From Bacillota bacterium (lineage in GTDB: Bacteria > Bacillota > Bacilli > Alicyclobacillales > Alicyclobacillaceae): 9,861 bases of DNA. The DNA lies in NCBI GenBank assembly GCA_021820805.1, contig JAKADF010000078.1:1-9861 (forward strand). Reading direction: 5' to 3'. A program made the position numbers and the translations under genes. This document shows positions 8,369 to 9,861 of the stretch, piece after piece. Position 1 is the first letter of the stretch; every line of letters starts with the position of its first letter. The notes below the pieces were generated by a model. The model was not told where the DNA came from. It ran no database searches and saw only the letters and a program-made list of their open reading frames with translations.

Positions 8369-8644
8369 TTGGCGAGAAATGCGCTCCACGAAATCAAGAG
8401 GTCTTTGGACGGGCTCATTGGAGAAAGAGTCCTGTTAAGAGCAAATGGTGGTCGAAGAAAGACCATTGAACGCTTTGGAGTTCTTGAGGAAACGTATCCA
8501 TCAGTTTTTGTCGTGAAGTTAGATCCATCTGATGGGTCGTTTGAACGCGTATCTTACAGCTACGCAGATGTTCTAACTGAAACTGTGGAATTAATGTTGT
8601 GCAAGGATGGCAACAGCACCCGACTCACCTATACTGAAATGTAA
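8369..8644 (+). CDS. veg: Veg protein (biofilm/vegetative, DUF1021)
   Basis: Veg is a small, abundant cytosolic protein; in B. subtilis it stimulates biofilm formation by acting against the SinR repressor. The 91-residue product starts at TTG 8369, with GAGGTGG (8356-8362) just upstream; this start aligns exactly with the B. subtilis N-terminus (MA-x3-L-x-x-IKRSLDG). A GTG at 8366 is an alternative one codon earlier. Seen: [13 protein letters not shown], the highly conserved [14 protein letters not shown] block, [12 protein letters not shown] and [19 protein letters not shown], which span nearly the whole family domain (an SH3-like barrel). It lies behind two strong promoters and ends in a strong terminator, so it is probably a monocistronic, highly expressed gene; read-through from yabG is also possible as no terminator lies between. 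Confidence 0.95.
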   Translation: MARNALHEIKRSLDGLIGERVLLRANGGRRKTIERFGVLEETYPSVFVVKLDPSDGSFERVSYSYADVLTETVELMLCKDGNSTRLTYTEM

Positions 8645-8676
8645 GATTTTAATTTAATTCAATCTGAAGAGTCTTG

Positions 8677-8705
8677 GCGGCCAAGTTTGGCCGCTCTTTT
8701 ATTTT
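8677..8705 (+). terminator. Strong Rho-independent terminator of veg
   Basis: GCGGCCA (8677-8683) pairs perfectly with TGGCCGC (8688-8694) around AGTT, followed by TCTTTTATTTT (8695-8705). It lies 33 nt after the veg stop. Confidence 0.92.
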
Positions 8706-8736
8706 ACCATAGTAAGCTCAAGTTTGTCCTCAAAAT

Positions 8737-8748
8737 ACTCTGCAGAGT
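8737..8748. repeat. 12-bp perfect palindrome upstream of sspF
   Basis: ACTCTGCAGAGT is a perfect palindrome between the veg terminator and the sspF promoter region, about 85 nt before the sspF start. It could be an operator, but a 12-bp palindrome can also occur by chance. Confidence 0.3.
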
Positions 8749-8753
8749 TTGAT

Positions 8754-8787
8754 GCAATTCATTCCTTGGTTTTGTGCATCATACAAT
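8754..8787 (+). promoter_or_regulatory. Candidate sporulation (SigG-like) promoter of sspF
   Basis: CATCATA (8777-8783) fits the SigG -10 CATnnTA; the region 18 nt upstream (GCAAT, 8754-8758) is a poor match to the SigG -35. Overlapping it, CATACAAT (8780-8787) is a perfect SigE-type -10 with TTCATTCC (8758-8765) 14 nt upstream resembling a SigE -35. SspF genes are normally SigG-dependent in the forespore, so SigG is the more likely reader. Confidence 0.45.
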
Positions 8788-8821
8788 TGTCGTCATTTTA
8801 AGAAAGGGGCGTGATTTCAGG

Positions 8822-9013
8822 ATGGCAAGGCGCAGAGGAGTTATGTCAGAGCCTTTTAAGTTAGAGTTAGCCAAAGAATTAGGGTTTTACGATACTGTGG
8901 CTAAAGAAGGCTGGGGCGGCATCAAAGCCAGAGACGCCGGAAACATGGTGAAACACGCGATAGCGATTGCAGAACAGGCATTGCTGCAACAAAATCAGCA
9001 CCCAAAATCATAA
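8822..9013 (+). CDS. sspF: Small acid-soluble spore protein SspF (alpha/beta-type)
   Basis: A minor alpha/beta-type SASP that binds and protects DNA in the spore core. The 63-residue product begins at ATG 8822 (MARRRGVMS), matching the start of B. subtilis SspF (MGRRRGVMS); the frame open to 8774 only adds unconserved residues. The nearest Shine-Dalgarno, AAAGGGG (8803-8809), is 12 nt away, a little far. Seen: [15 protein letters not shown], the [18 protein letters not shown] block and [10 protein letters not shown] tail, near identical to the family over the full length. It lies downstream of veg exactly as in B. subtilis, is preceded by a SigG-like -10 box and followed by a long hairpin. 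No lineage oddity in the protein. Confidence 0.96.
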   Translation: MARRRGVMSEPFKLELAKELGFYDTVAKEGWGGIKARDAGNMVKHAIAIAEQALLQQNQHPKS

Positions 9014-9026
9014 TGACGACAAAAGG

Positions 9027-9063
9027 TAAGGCGGATATGTGTTTTAACAGCATATCCGCCTTA
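9027..9063 (+). terminator. Long perfect hairpin after sspF, no T-run on the plus strand
   Basis: TAAGGCGGATATG (9027-9039) and CATATCCGCCTTA (9051-9063) form a perfect 13-bp stem around an 11-nt loop, in which TGT/ACA could pair further. It starts 14 nt after the sspF stop. No T-tract follows on the plus strand; on the minus strand CCTTTTG follows. It is probably the sspF 3' end signal, or a stabilising or processing hairpin before the cyanophycinase gene. Confidence 0.6.
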
Positions 9064-9145
9064 AGTGCATATTGGATTATTTACGTGGATACGCTACGTG
9101 TTGTATTTTGCGATGAAATTGTTTGTACGTTGAGGAGGGACTGCC

Positions 9146-9861
9146 GTGCGCGGGCGGCCTGGGCCATTGGTCATAATCGGCGGGGCTGAAGATAAGCGTG
9201 ACGAATGTAAGATTTTACGTGAGTTTTTAGCACTTGGCGGCGGAAAACATGCGAAAGTCCTTGTTATTACAGTTGCAACTGAATTGCCTATTGAAGTAGG
9301 GCAGGACTATATTGACGTTTTTACGAAGCTCGGTGCTGAAGATGTTCGAACTTTTGATGTTTGCAGCCGTGATGCGGCAAACCGGGATTCGGCAGTTCGC
9401 ATGATAAGGAATGCATCATGTATTTTTTTTACAGGCGGAGACCAATTACGCATTACAAAGCTGCTTGGCGGGACACGGGTAGATGCACTTTTGCATGAAG
9501 TGAATCAAAATGGCACTGTACTTGCAGGCACAAGTGCAGGCGCTTCCATGATGTCAAGCACGATGATTGTGGATGGTGCTTCTGAAACCAATCCACGAAT
9601 TGGAATTGTAAATATGGCGCCTGGTATGGAGTTCTTGGATGGTGTTGTTGTCGACCAGCATTTTGCACAGCGTGGTCGCTTAGGGAGGCTGCTTTCTGCA
9701 GTTGCGCAATATCCCCACCATCTCGGGCTTGGAATTGATGAGAATACTGCAGTGATTGTCGATAACGGGGTTTTACGGGCAGTTGGTCAAGGTGCGGTAA
9801 GCATAGTGGATGCTGGAAATCTTTCCTACTCAAATCTTGACTCCGTGAAATCAGATGAATC
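9146..9861 (+). CDS. cphB: Cyanophycinase (peptidase S51), 3'-truncated by window edge
   Basis: Cyanophycinase hydrolyses cyanophycin (multi-L-arginyl-poly-aspartate), a nitrogen and carbon store, to beta-aspartyl-arginine dipeptides. The frame is open from GTG 9146 to the window end (238 complete codons, no stop). GAGGAGG (9132-9138) lies 7 nt upstream. Seen: LVIIGGAEDK at residues 8-17, FFTGGDQLRI with Q100, the nucleophile elbow G128-T-S130-A-G, and VVDQHFAQRGRLGRL with D170, Q171, H172, R176, R178 and R181, corresponding to the serine nucleophile and the conserved arginine-rich substrate pocket known from Synechocystis CphB; then GLGIDENTAVIV. No signal peptide, so an intracellular enzyme. 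The missing C-terminal part is about 30-40 residues by family length. In other bacteria cphA (cyanophycin synthetase) often follows; that gene would lie beyond the window. Confidence 0.93.
   Translation, partial: MRGRPGPLVIIGGAEDKRDECKILREFLALGGGKHAKVLVITVATELPIEVGQDYIDVFTKLGAEDVRTFDVCSRDAANRDSAVRMIRNASCIFFTGGDQLRITKLLGGTRVDALLHEVNQNGTVLAGTSAGASMMSSTMIVDGASETNPRIGIVNMAPGMEFLDGVVVDQHFAQRGRLGRLLSAVAQYPHHLGLGIDENTAVIVDNGVLRAVGQGAVSIVDAGNLSYSNLDSVKSDE

Noticed and set aside
9453..9833. Minus-strand 126-codon open frame opposite cyanophycinase
   Set aside because: It lies entirely within the clearly recognisable cyanophycinase and its product is low-complexity, rich in Q, H and L.

Overview
The window is a piece of conserved chromosome from an endospore-forming Firmicute (Bacillota, class Bacilli), probably a Bacillales lineage outside Bacillus proper. 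The gene order rsmI - abrB (reverse) - metS - tatD - rnmV - rsmA - ... - yabG - veg - sspF matches the region near the origin in Bacillus subtilis. A spore DNA-binding protein (SspF), a spore-coat protease (YabG) and the Spo0A-linked regulator AbrB all indicate a spore former. Base composition looks moderate, with AT-rich intergenic regions. I see no insertion sequence, phage gene, CRISPR array, tRNA or rRNA.

Left part (1-1450): the 3' part of rsmI (16S rRNA methyltransferase) runs rightward off the left edge and converges on abrB, which lies on the minus strand. A hairpin followed by a T-rich tract on the minus strand ends abrB. This AbrB keeps the B. subtilis-like DNA-binding half but has a four-cysteine (CxxC/CxxC) tail in place of the usual C-terminal domain. 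A divergent AT-rich intergenic region carries a candidate abrB promoter on one side and a strong SigA promoter for metS on the other.

Central operon (1375-5968): a methionine-type T-box leader with antitermination signals precedes metS, tatD, rnmV and rsmA. The four genes are very tightly packed (1-nt overlap, 5-nt gap, 14-nt overlap). Translation (MetRS), a TatD-family nuclease, 5S rRNA maturation and 16S rRNA dimethylation therefore probably share one tRNA-Met-sensing leader. The yabE gene that sits between tatD and rnmV in B. subtilis is absent.

Inserted pair (5969-7307): between rsmA and yabG lie a YkuK-like RNase H-fold protein (plus strand) and a family 2-like glycosyltransferase (minus strand). 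The two are tail to tail, and their stop codons interlock in a single TTAA. The glycosyltransferase diverges from yabG across a short spacer that holds a SigK-like promoter and a duplicated ribosome-binding/start segment.

Spore and storage end (7308-9861): yabG, then veg behind two consensus-quality tandem SigA promoters, a strong terminator, sspF with a SigG-like -10 element, a 13-bp perfect hairpin, and a cyanophycinase (cphB-like) that runs off the right edge. A cyanophycin-degrading enzyme next to spore genes is the most unusual content. It suggests, but does not prove, a nitrogen-reserve function linked to sporulation or germination. I found no convincing wholly new system; the points worth following are the cyanophycinase context, the interlocked ykuK/glycosyltransferase pair, the duplicated yabG start region, the veg promoter architecture and the zinc-knuckle-like AbrB.
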